This document shows positions 16,613 through 23,483 of a stretch of DNA of 48,922 bases, in pieces. Under the pieces are notes generated by a model that was not told the DNA's origin, ran no database searches, and saw nothing but the letters and a program-made list of their open reading frames with translations. Origin of the DNA: a virus. Made by a program: the position numbers and the translations under genes. Location of the stretch: IMG/VR virus record IMGVR_UViG_3300009124_000030, positions 1 through 48,922 of that record. The stretch is one strand, 5' to 3'. Positions within the stretch are counted from its first letter, which is position 1. Each line of letters begins with the position of its first letter.

Positions 16613-17107
16613 ATGAAGAAACTCATTCCTCTCGCTATGTTACTGATGACCGTAAGTGCAGCTAATGCTGGCGGACTTGTTACTAAACACGCATCTAGTG
16701 TCCAACTGACTGTTGACGCTGCCAGATCTACCGCATCTCGTATGGGGAATACCTATGCAATTTCAGGTAGTGGTGTGAGTACTACGGATGGAACTACTGC
16801 AGGCACCATTTCGACAGGGACTATTACCTCTGGCATTATGTCTCCTGGCACCATCGCAGCAACACAAACTATTGATGGTAATGCTTTCTCTTATAGTCAG
16901 TCGTTTACTCAGGCTGATGCAATCCCAACTGCAGCTCCCACTGTAGGTGATGTACCTAACTTCTCGTCACTTACTTCTTACACAGCTGGCACTGCAGGGA
17001 CCCTAGCAGGTACTGTAGGCACTACTGGTGCTCTTACGGTCACGGCTGGTGGAGCTGGCACTACGGCAACAGGACAATTTGTCTCCGAAATCACTGTAAT
17101 TGACTAG
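16613..17107 (+). CDS. Exported protein with Sec signal peptide, Gly/Thr-rich
   Basis: A 164-residue protein. A textbook signal peptide (MKKLIPLAMLLMTVSAANA, likely cleavage after residue 19) predicts export to the periplasm or beyond. The mature part is rich in Thr, Gly, Ser and Ala with beta-like repeats and contains TYAISGSGVST. The neighbouring product has a similar YSATGSGVTA, so the two look like distant paralogues. Export signals are unusual for virion proteins, and a host-envelope role is suggested by inference. It is first in the only plus-strand unit of the window. The family function is not known to me. Confidence 0.75.
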   Translation: MKKLIPLAMLLMTVSAANAGGLVTKHASSVQLTVDAARSTASRMGNTYAISGSGVSTTDGTTAGTISTGTITSGIMSPGTIAATQTIDGNAFSYSQSFTQADAIPTAAPTVGDVPNFSSLTSYTAGTAGTLAGTVGTTGALTVTAGGAGTTATGQFVSEITVID

Positions 17108-17118
17108 GAGTATTAGAG

Positions 17119-17565
17119 ATGACCCATTTTGGAAAGACTATACTCTGGTCTGTGATATCTGTGGTGGGTGCAAGTGTCACACTTGCTCCTGCCATGGCGG
17201 TCCCCGTGGTCCCAAACTTCACACAGGGATCAATGACGAGCCACACAGAGACAACACAAAAGATAACTGAGACCATCAATTCGATGGACTACAACACAGG
17301 ATACCAATACTCGGCAACTGGTAGTGGTGTTACTGCAAATGGAAACCTGTCTCCAGGGACAGGTGCTAGTAATGTAACAATCGACGGAGTGACTTCAACA
17401 TGGACAGGCGTCAACAACAAACCAACATTCACACAGACCACACCAGGGGCAGCGTTTCAGTTCACAGAAACCTACTCGGGACCAGGTTTGAGCAATCAGA
17501 CAATTATAAACAGAGTAACCGATATAACAAGCGTAACCGACACAACTTCCATATTCAGTCAGTAA
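17119..17565 (+). CDS. Exported protein with Sec signal peptide, paralogue of the preceding product
   Basis: A 148-residue protein starting 11 bases after the previous gene with a good SD (AGGAG, eight bases from the ATG). The signal peptide runs to about Ala27 (SVTLAPAMA, then VPVV). The mature domain is Thr/Ser-rich with the shared GSGVTANG segment and ends in repeated Val-Thr-Asp motifs (NRVTDITSVTDTTSIFSQ). It overlaps in another frame with the start of the third exported protein gene (17400-17565). The role is unknown; it is probably a partner of the adjacent exported proteins. Confidence 0.72.
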   Translation: MTHFGKTILWSVISVVGASVTLAPAMAVPVVPNFTQGSMTSHTETTQKITETINSMDYNTGYQYSATGSGVTANGNLSPGTGASNVTIDGVTSTWTGVNNKPTFTQTTPGAAFQFTETYSGPGLSNQTIINRVTDITSVTDTTSIFSQ

Positions 17566-18338
17566 TAGGAGCAATTCTTCTTGGAACTATATTCCCGTCT
17601 CAAGCACTCGCTAATGTCGGGGGTGTTAGTGCTACAGCTGCTCCCGTTGCTAATTCTTCAGGCTCTGTTACTAATCAAGCGATCCAGGTTTTACAAGGTC
17701 CCTATATCACAAATACATATGGCGGAGGTATACAATGCCAAGGTGCAACTAGAAACTTCACCCCATATGTAACTGGTACTGCATCAGCATCTAAACCATA
17801 CGAGCCCTATTTTATGGACCCTGTATATGATGTTAGTGATCTAAATGAGGACGGCTTGATTGATAATCCAGGTGACATTATCTTCCATAAGAAGACACGT
17901 ACTGGACAAAAAGATAATTACAGTCTCGGTGTAGGTTTCTCTGTCACCTGGTCCACTCCATTGGACAAGAAAGCACAAGAGTTGTGTAAGACTGCAGCGA
18001 TAACTCAAATTGAATTGCAGAAACAATTGACTGCCAATAAGAGACTTGACTTTGAGATTGCGAGACTCAAGAATTGTGGAGAATTGAAACTAAAAGGAAT
18101 TCAATTCCACCCTAAGAGTCCTTATTATAAGGTGTGTGCAGACGTGGTAGTCAATAACCCACCAGGGCATGGACATCCACATGTACATGCTATCCCTTCT
18201 TCCTCGGAAACACAGAGCGCAGTGCCTTTACAGCGTGATTCATCTGACGCTGCTCAGATCGGCGCTCCCCTGCGCTCTGGATTGGGAGAGTCTTACCCCG
18301 TAGGGCAGCAACCTTCTTCACTACTTTCTTCACGGTAG
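17400..18338 (+). CDS. Exported/anchored protein with EF-hand-like loop; start uncertain and overprinted
   Basis: 312 residues if read from the ATG at 17400, the only ordinary start before the conserved part; GGAG lies ten bases upstream. Residues 1-51 overprint the preceding gene and are Arg/Asn/Gln-rich. They lead into SVIGAILLGTIFPSQALA, a clear signal-peptide core, then the mature protein. The mature part has a calcium-loop-like DLNEDGLIDNPGD, two-Cys helices (ELCKTAA, RLKNCGEL) and a His-rich tail (PPGHGHPHVH). No ATG, GTG or TTG exists in frame between 17403 and the signal core. Either the long basic leader is real, or a rare start codon or frameshift is used. The last 149 bases overlap a gene on the other strand. 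Confidence 0.65.
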   Translation: MDRRQQQTNIHTDHTRGSVSVHRNLLGTRFEQSDNYKQSNRYNKRNRHNFHIQSVIGAILLGTIFPSQALANVGGVSATAAPVANSSGSVTNQAIQVLQGPYITNTYGGGIQCQGATRNFTPYVTGTASASKPYEPYFMDPVYDVSDLNEDGLIDNPGDIIFHKKTRTGQKDNYSLGVGFSVTWSTPLDKKAQELCKTAAITQIELQKQLTANKRLDFEIARLKNCGELKLKGIQFHPKSPYYKVCADVVVNNPPGHGHPHVHAIPSSSETQSAVPLQRDSSDAAQIGAPLRSGLGESYPVGQQPSSLLSSR

Positions 18339-18990
18339 GTTTCACCGATTTTAACAGAAGATCAGCAAGCGGTTTTGCGAGCAGTGCCGAGGTAGTAGCG
18401 ATAACAGCGATACCACCGACCTGCATTACTTGTCCACCACTTGGAAGTCCCGCTATTATCTGTTGAGGTAGTGGGACTTTTTCTGTTACTTGGATACACT
18501 CGTTGCCTATCAGTTTATATTCAACAACCTTCTTTCTAAATCCTTCTACAAATGTACCTACAGGCTCCTTTGCCTGCTGTCCTGGTGTAGGACATTCCAC
18601 CTTGGCAGTAGCAGGTGCTGCTGCTTTGGGAATGTCTACTTGTCCTGGGGGTTTTGGTTTTTCCTCACGTTTAGTATCTACACCAGCAGGATATGTTGGG
18701 ACTATCTGCTCAGGTTCAAACTGAATAGGATTGAAACTAGGGACACCAGCATCACAATATGTGACCATCCCCTTAGGATCATCAATACCAACTTTGTTGG
18801 ATTTATTGTTTGACTCGTGCGCCTCTACACATCCAGGGATGTTGACAATAGGAGATCCTATATTGACTACTACTGGTGCTGCACGAGGGATTGCTATCGC
18901 TTCCCCTGTGCGATTAGTTATGACTTCAATATCAGGAATTGCAATCCCTTGAATCGCAATATCCCGCGTAGTAATATTTCGGATTTCCAT
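18190..18990 (-). CDS. Conserved cyanophage protein with C-terminal hydrophobic segment and basic tail
   Basis: A 266-residue protein. The N-terminal ~55 residues are repetitive Ile/Pro-rich beta-like sequence (RDIAIQGIAIPDIEV). A Pro-rich middle follows. A hydrophobic segment near 190-215 (QVGGIAVIATTSALLAKPLA) and a strongly basic tail with KKVVKKVAALRGK come last. The ATG at 18990 shares its A with the stop of the upstream gene (TAATG); a TTG two codons earlier is rejected. It lies opposite the plus-strand exported genes and overlaps the third by 149 bases. The function is unknown, likely at the membrane. Confidence 0.72.
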   Translation of the reverse strand: MEIRNITTRDIAIQGIAIPDIEVITNRTGEAIAIPRAAPVVVNIGSPIVNIPGCVEAHESNNKSNKVGIDDPKGMVTYCDAGVPSFNPIQFEPEQIVPTYPAGVDTKREEKPKPPGQVDIPKAAAPATAKVECPTPGQQAKEPVGTFVEGFRKKVVEYKLIGNECIQVTEKVPLPQQIIAGLPSGGQVMQVGGIAVIATTSALLAKPLADLLLKSVKPTVKKVVKKVAALRGKTLPIQSAGERRSEQRQMNHAVKALRSVFPRKKG

Positions 18991-19631
18991 TAGCAATCAT
19001 TAAACACTGACCCAACTGTAGATCCTAGTGATGATCCTGCCTTCTGTCCTAGTAGCAGTGCCCATCCACCTACCAACCAACCCACATAGGGGATGCTCAT
19101 AGCAGCAGGGACGGCGACTCCAGCAGCAATAGCACTACCTGCCATCGCACCTTGTGACCGTGCTCCAGCGTCCGCCGCTATACACTCGGCGCTTTTTGCA
19201 TTCGACTTTCCCTCGGCATCAATTGCACCTCCCATGTTACGGGTGCCTTCTCGGGTGAATTGATCACGACGATACTCTGTGCGCTGATCATTGCCACCAC
19301 CAAACAGTCCTCTCTTCTCCTTTTCAAGATCAAGAGATCTTTCCGACTCTAGAATTCTAGGATCGTCTGCACGATATTCAATTGTGTAACCATCCTTACC
19401 TGCCTGTATTTTGTAAGACGAATAAGGACCACGAGGAAGATTGATAACAGGTACTTGAGGTGACTCAGGTTCCTGTCTAACAACATAACCAAGTAAACCT
19501 ATATGTGCTATAGCAAATACAGATCCTAGAGCAAGAGCAATCACTTTGACTGGTGACTTGCTCGGCACATGCTCGGTGACTTGCGCGGTAACTTGCTCGG
19601 TCTCTTCTTTCTCGTGGTTGAATATTCCCAT
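18990..19631 (-). CDS. Membrane protein, unknown function
   Basis: A 213-residue protein. A hydrophilic N-terminus (1-28) precedes one clear membrane span (VIALALGSVFAIAHIGLLGY, about 30-49). A soluble charged region with a Gly-rich stretch follows (about 55-155). A C-terminal Gly/Ala-rich hydrophobic region (AMAGSAIAAGVAVPAAMSIP through GWLVGGWALLLG) resembles glycine-zipper segments. Two membrane-active regions and a terminal Cys suggest an envelope protein. It is part of a four-gene minus-strand set after regA. I do not recognise a family. Confidence 0.72.
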   Translation of the reverse strand: MGIFNHEKEETEQVTAQVTEHVPSKSPVKVIALALGSVFAIAHIGLLGYVVRQEPESPQVPVINLPRGPYSSYKIQAGKDGYTIEYRADDPRILESERSLDLEKEKRGLFGGGNDQRTEYRRDQFTREGTRNMGGAIDAEGKSNAKSAECIAADAGARSQGAMAGSAIAAGVAVPAAMSIPYVGWLVGGWALLLGQKAGSSLGSTVGSVFNDC

Positions 19632-19633
19632 AG

Positions 19634-19858
19634 TTAGAATGGTAATGCGGGACCTGTCGTCTTGGGCAGCTCAGGCATAGCACCATCTAGCATACCAGGT
19701 AGTGCTTCTGTTACTGCTTCAGTAACTGCTTTAGTTACTTTCTCTCTAGCATCTTCTACTAGTACATCTTTATTTGCATAAAGATAGGCACCACCACCGA
19801 TCAGACCAAGACAGGTCAAACCAGACAGCAATGCCACGACGTTAATCAACTTTTGCAT
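19634..19858 (-). CDS. Small single-span membrane protein (74 aa)
   Basis: A 74-residue protein from the ATG at 19858, chosen because it is preceded by AAAGAAAG and gives a signal-anchor N-terminus (MQKLINVVALLSGLTCLGLI). The reading from 19912 would add an implausible basic stretch inside the previous gene. After the span comes an amphipathic helix (DAREKVTKAVTEAVTEALPG) and a Pro-rich end. The gene overlaps the upstream gene by 17 bases. Possible partner in a membrane complex with its neighbours; function unknown. Confidence 0.68.
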   Translation of the reverse strand: MQKLINVVALLSGLTCLGLIGGGAYLYANKDVLVEDAREKVTKAVTEAVTEALPGMLDGAMPELPKTTGPALPF

Positions 19859-20120
19859 CTTTCTTTTCAGCGGTGGGTTTTTCTTCGTCCCTCTTTTTAG
19901 AAGGCATGACACCGAACGTAGCTAGCGTTCCTGTAAAAACGCTGGCTATGAAAGTTGGATCGATATTTTTCTGAGGAATACCAGGGACTGTTACATAATT
20001 AAGGGTCAGAATAGCGGCTGACCAACCTAAAATAATAACTCGGACAAGAGTTGATACACCCTCGTCTGCCCACTCAAATTTATCCTTCTTAACTTCCTCC
20101 TTTGCAGGAGTTTGTGCCAT
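19842..20120 (-). CDS. Two-span small membrane protein, holin-like architecture
   Basis: A 92-residue protein with charged termini and two hydrophobic segments (STLVRVIILGWSAAILTLNY and FIASVFTGTLATFGVM), the layout of class II holins. The C-terminal tail is very charged (KKRDEEKPTAEKKDAKVD). Holin function is inference from topology only. Many T4-like phages use a different holin (gpT type), and a second-messenger or scaffold role is equally open. It starts two bases after the regA stop region, so it is on the replication transcript rather than a lysis operon. Confidence 0.7.
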   Translation of the reverse strand: MAQTPAKEEVKKDKFEWADEGVSTLVRVIILGWSAAILTLNYVTVPGIPQKNIDPTFIASVFTGTLATFGVMPSKKRDEEKPTAEKKDAKVD

Positions 20121-20122
20121 TT

Positions 20123-20545
20123 TTATACTTCAGCAGGTTGTTTTTTCTTTCCTATATTGTATTTGGACTCTAGAGTCCATTCACCTTTGTCCTTAAAGGA
20201 CAAGACTTTGATTTGATTCAACGGTGCCAGGTCGATGCATTCCTCTTCACGGGCGATATCAATAAGACCCCAGTCGGAGAGGAGTTTTGCGATACGATTG
20301 CGACGTTGTACATCATTCTCAGTGATGTTTGTGGGCTTTCCATCGAGTGCAAACAATTCTTTGAAGTGGACAACGTAATACTTGCCCCGCTTGTGCAGAA
20401 TATGACAGGATTGATATAGTTTTTTCTCTTTACGAGATGCAACACCAATACGGGTTAGCGTTTCACGTACTTTGAGAAAGTCATCAGGCTCTCTAAGGGT
20501 AACCTCCAGCATCATCTCTTGAGACCAGGAGATTTCTTCACTCAT
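20123..20545 (-). CDS. regA: Translational repressor RegA
   Basis: RegA binds ribosome binding sites of early phage mRNAs and lowers their translation. It has 140 residues (T4: 122). The conserved core is clear: LREPDDFLKVRETLTRIGVA, KKLYQSCHILHKRGKYYVVH and the C-terminal TLESKYNIG. About 12 extra residues precede the conserved Met-Leu-Glu-Val start found in T4. The ATG overlaps the gp62 stop (ATGA), keeping the T4 gene order 44-62-regA, although here five genes are inserted between 44 and 62. Confidence 0.96.
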   Translation of the reverse strand: MSEEISWSQEMMLEVTLREPDDFLKVRETLTRIGVASRKEKKLYQSCHILHKRGKYYVVHFKELFALDGKPTNITENDVQRRNRIAKLLSDWGLIDIAREEECIDLAPLNQIKVLSFKDKGEWTLESKYNIGKKKQPAEV

Positions 20546-20934
20546 CTTTTTCCTCCAGTATCCATCTTCGATTTAATTACGTCAAGTTGCTCCTTAGTCA
20601 AGATTTTCATTGCCTGTTGAGCTTTCTCAGTGTTATAACCATAGTATTTTTTCACTATGTCAAGGTCACTGTCCTTGGATTTTTTATCCCAAGGAGAAAA
20701 TCTCTTTGATTTCCTAACACTATATAGGTAAAACGAATATTGGAGGTCGTTGTCAAGATGACCAGCACCATTCATAGTGTTGGCATACATCAGGGTGTCT
20801 AGATGGTGCATGAGGCATTTGTTGATGATATATGCAGGATACTTTACCATCGCTCTCTCATTCTCTGTTAGATCTCCTTGCTTCAGGTTGATGCTGTTGA
20901 GATAATCTTTGAGAGGAATTTCATGCTCTTTCAT
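20542..20934 (-). CDS. 62: Clamp loader small subunit, gp62
   Basis: The single small subunit of the T4-type clamp loader, pairing with four gp44 copies to load gp45. It has 130 residues (T4: 187, so short, as usual in cyanophages). Diagnostic segments are YPAYIINKCLMHHLDTLMYA and LDNDLQYSFYLYSVRKSKRF. The start lies 14 bases inside the end of the methylase gene. Together with 23480-25152 it completes the loader-clamp set. Confidence 0.93.
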   Translation of the reverse strand: MKEHEIPLKDYLNSINLKQGDLTENERAMVKYPAYIINKCLMHHLDTLMYANTMNGAGHLDNDLQYSFYLYSVRKSKRFSPWDKKSKDSDLDIVKKYYGYNTEKAQQAMKILTKEQLDVIKSKMDTGGKR

Positions 20935-21760
20935 AAAGTGCCTGCAGTGGTGAAGATTCGGTAAAGTTAGTGACCAACAACTCGGTCTTTAGTTTATTGT
21001 CTGCTCGGTGCTTCATACCATAGGTGATACGAAACTCCTCTTGATTATAACCTGTATATGCTTCCTTCAATGCATCATCGTTGTTATATGTGACCAACCA
21101 TTTGTTTGGGGATTGCCTACAGGTATCGACAAACTTCTCATGGTTAAAATTCTTGTGCATTTCTGCGTTGGTGCCATACAGATAACTGTTAATCATGTAT
21201 GGAGGATCCAAGAAACAGAAGACACCATCACCATCTGCTAGAATTACATCAGCATAGTCATAGTTTGTAATCTCCCAGTGCTGAATGATCTCGGAAATCT
21301 TCTTCAGGTGTTTGGCACCACGAGTAGTGAAGTTTTGACGAGATGCTGAGGCAGAGAAGGAAGAGTTTTCTGTCAACCCACTGTAGCTACACTTATTAAG
21401 AATCCAAAAAAGCACAGCTTTGCGAAAAGTATCTGCTTCGGATATCTCTTCTTTAGCAGATAGGAATAACTCCTTTGCTTTTTCTTCTGTACTGTGGTCC
21501 TCCTTAATCCCAACGAGGATGTCAGAAAGCTCGTCGCCAAAATCTTGGAGGGTGACCCAGAAGTCATAAAGGTATTCATACTTATCATTCACCCACACGG
21601 GGATATCAGGATACTTTTGTGAGAATAGGAGAGCAACAGATCCTCCACCGATAAATGGCTCACGAAACTCTCTGATTCCCTTAGGAAACTTCTCAATTAA
21701 CATAGGTGCTACCCTTGATTTGCCACCTGGATAGCGTAGAGGGGTCTTCAAATACTTCAT
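20921..21760 (-). CDS. dam: DNA adenine N6-methyltransferase, Dam-like (D12 class)
   Basis: A 279-residue enzyme that methylates adenine in DNA using S-adenosylmethionine. Motif X (LRYPGGKSR, residues 8-16) and motif I (REPFIGGGSV at about 33-42) bind the cofactor. The catalytic DPPY is at 185-188. T4-type phages use Dam to protect DNA from restriction or to mark it; the likely target is GATC, but the sequence cannot prove it. The ATG at 21760 overlaps the stop of a 47-residue gene (ATGA). A reading from 21793 would run into that gene. Confidence 0.95.
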   Translation of the reverse strand: MKYLKTPLRYPGGKSRVAPMLIEKFPKGIREFREPFIGGGSVALLFSQKYPDIPVWVNDKYEYLYDFWVTLQDFGDELSDILVGIKEDHSTEEKAKELFLSAKEEISEADTFRKAVLFWILNKCSYSGLTENSSFSASASRQNFTTRGAKHLKKISEIIQHWEITNYDYADVILADGDGVFCFLDPPYMINSYLYGTNAEMHKNFNHEKFVDTCRQSPNKWLVTYNNDDALKEAYTGYNQEEFRITYGMKHRADNKLKTELLVTNFTESSPLQALYERA

Positions 21761-21900
21761 GTAAAAACAGCAGTGACGCCAATAATTTTGCAACCAGGGT
21801 TGCGTGCTTCAGCAATTAGTCTAGCATGAGAATAGTCTTTTGCATTGACGATCTCATCAAAAACTTTGCCTGCAACGTACATTTGCACCTTAACTCTCAT
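21757..21900 (-). CDS. Tiny conserved-type protein (47 aa), unknown function
   Basis: A 47-codon gene starting MRVKVQMYVAGKVFDEIVNA and ending GCKIIGVTAVFT, predicted beta-alpha-beta. Both ends are ATGA overlaps: its ATG with the stop of the 2OG oxygenase, its stop with the dam start. It fills exactly what would otherwise be a 137-base gap. The balanced fold-like sequence and perfect coupling support reality. I recognise this type of short beta-alpha-beta peptide from T4-like cyanophages, but no function is known. Confidence 0.75.
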   Translation of the reverse strand: MRVKVQMYVAGKVFDEIVNAKDYSHARLIAEARNPGCKIIGVTAVFT

Positions 21901-22538
21901 AGCACTTTCACATTTAGTTGGGGCATGTCCCAAGGACCCATGTTAATCTTACCAATCGGGAATGCGTTAAAGGATACTGTCCATCTATCGAAATTATCCA
22001 GCTGCCTACCAGAGTAATGCTTCAACCATGAAGGGAAGATAATCAATTTACCAGGCTCAGCATCAATCTTTTCATTGATACCCCAGTCAGATGTCATTTT
22101 ATCATGCATAAACACGTCTAAAGTGTCACTGGTCCTAGGTGTGCAGGGGTCTTCAAAGTATGTAGATGCTCCATCTGTCATGTAGTAGACAGCACTTAGA
22201 TATGACATGGGATGTCTGTGCAATGGATGCCCAAAACCACTACCAGCGGGGGCATGATTAGACCACATCAAAGAGATTTCAAATCCATCACAATATAACT
22301 TGTAGTTATACCGATACTCAGCAAGACAATCCCAGAAGAATTGTCTCAACTCCTCTGCTGGACCGTCTTCAATCTTATGAAGATCTGGTCTAGAAGTATA
22401 GACACCCTCTGGGATGTTAGATTGCTGCGATGGATATTCACTTAGAAACTCAATCAACCTAGGATGTAGATCCTTATGATCTGGATTGTGGTATTCCCTA
22501 AGTACAACTGGAAATAAATGTCTTTCAGTCCCTTGCAT
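21897..22538 (-). CDS. 2OG-Fe(II) oxygenase, first of a tandem pair (downstream copy)
   Basis: A 213-residue protein of the phage/bacterial 2OG-Fe(II) oxygenase family seen in many cyanophages. It contains HPLHRHPMSYLSAVYYMTDG, with the metal-binding His cluster. The later strand LIIFPSWLKHYSG holds the distal His, followed by RWTVSFNAFP with the Arg for 2OG. The substrate is unknown. The ATG at 22538 is used; a GTG two codons upstream is less likely. It overlaps the next paralogue upstream by 14 bases. The pair at 21897-23196 shares about the same motif spacing and arose by duplication. Confidence 0.88.
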   Translation of the reverse strand: MQGTERHLFPVVLREYHNPDHKDLHPRLIEFLSEYPSQQSNIPEGVYTSRPDLHKIEDGPAEELRQFFWDCLAEYRYNYKLYCDGFEISLMWSNHAPAGSGFGHPLHRHPMSYLSAVYYMTDGASTYFEDPCTPRTSDTLDVFMHDKMTSDWGINEKIDAEPGKLIIFPSWLKHYSGRQLDNFDRWTVSFNAFPIGKINMGPWDMPQLNVKVL

Positions 22539-23196
22539 AATCACTCAAATTTAATGGTCCTAATTTCTTCCACCCACTGACTTCAAGATTGACCATGGGT
22601 TTCTGCCATCCACCCCTATTGACATCACCATTAGGGAAGGTATTGAAGGCAATACTATATCTATCTACATCATCAGTATTCTCTGCACTAGCATGGACCA
22701 TCCAACTAGGGAAGAGAATCAATCCACCAGGACCACCATGATAGAAGAGCACCCCGTTGTTTGAGGTAGCATGTCCATCGATATAGAAGGACGACCAATC
22801 ACGCTGCCACAGGGGGTCTAAGAAGATCGTAGGAGCGCCTTGAGTGAGATAGAAGATGCCACTGTAATATGACATTGGATGCCTATGTGCATCGTGTCTG
22901 TGACCCGTCTGTGCCAAAGAGCGGTTAGACCATGCCTTATTGACCACCAAGCGATCACAGTTGAGTCCATTATCAAAATGGATAGTATCTACACATTCCT
23001 GAAACCAAGACATGAGAGGTGCAAACTCTTCCAGATCATGGATATTACCAGTTGTCATGACACCAGCAGGCTCATTAAACGACTTATACTCTAGATCTTT
23101 TACACGACTCAGAGTATCATCTAGAAGGGATTTATCAGCATGAAACTCATAGGATTCAACAGGGAAAAAATGTAGTTTCTGATATTCCTTTCTCAT
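22525..23196 (-). CDS. 2OG-Fe(II) oxygenase, first-transcribed copy of the tandem pair
   Basis: A 223-residue paralogue of the preceding entry. The matching segments are HDAHRHPMSYYSGIFYLTQG and LILFPSWMVHASA, then RYSIAFNTFPNG. Iron ligands and the 2OG-binding Arg are all present, so it should be active. The ATG at 23196 overlaps the stop of the Sm-like gene (ATGA). The N-terminal part (LHFFPVESYEF) resembles that of its neighbour (RHLFPVVLREY). The substrate could be protein, nucleic acid or a small molecule; nothing in the sequence decides. Confidence 0.88.
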   Translation of the reverse strand: MRKEYQKLHFFPVESYEFHADKSLLDDTLSRVKDLEYKSFNEPAGVMTTGNIHDLEEFAPLMSWFQECVDTIHFDNGLNCDRLVVNKAWSNRSLAQTGHRHDAHRHPMSYYSGIFYLTQGAPTIFLDPLWQRDWSSFYIDGHATSNNGVLFYHGGPGGLILFPSWMVHASAENTDDVDRYSIAFNTFPNGDVNRGGWQKPMVNLEVSGWKKLGPLNLSDYARD

Positions 23197-23483
23197 AGTA
23201 CAAGTTTCTTACTAGGTGGTGTTTCAATAATACTAAACATTTGAGTATACTGATCCACAATCTCTTCTTGAGTATCTGCCATGTAGACAATATAGTCTTT
23301 AGGGACAGTTACAGGTGCGTTACGACCAGCAAGCAGAGGTGCCCACGGAGCAAACCCCAGAGTGCCTTGCCCATTAGGGATAGCAACAATAGGATTGCAG
23401 AAGGTTAGAGAATCATCAGTCTCTTCAATCAGGTCTAGCACAACATCTTCGCCAGACCGCATACGTACAAGTTTTACATTCAT
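23193..23483 (-). CDS. Sm-like protein (paralogue C)
   Basis: A 96-residue protein starting MNVKLVRMRSGEDVVLDLIE. It is the closest relative of the 133-residue protein at 15174-15575: the shared pattern is the RM-x-SGEDV opening, a Trp-Pro strand (FAPWAPLLAG) and an EEIVDQYTQMF helix. It is coupled on both sides by ATGA to gp44 (downstream stop relation) and the 2OG oxygenase. Its place directly behind the clamp loader gene is where T4-type phages often carry small regulatory genes. RNA binding is inferred only from the Sm-like pattern. Confidence 0.78.
   Translation of the reverse strand: MNVKLVRMRSGEDVVLDLIEETDDSLTFCNPIVAIPNGQGTLGFAPWAPLLAGRNAPVTVPKDYIVYMADTQEEIVDQYTQMFSIIETPPSKKLVL

Noticed and set aside
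17581-17772. Plus-strand TTG-started frame of 63 codons after AGGAG
   Set aside because: The frame has no signal peptide or domain and overlaps the conserved exported protein. It is noted only because the SD points to it, which supports a frameshift or rare-start question.
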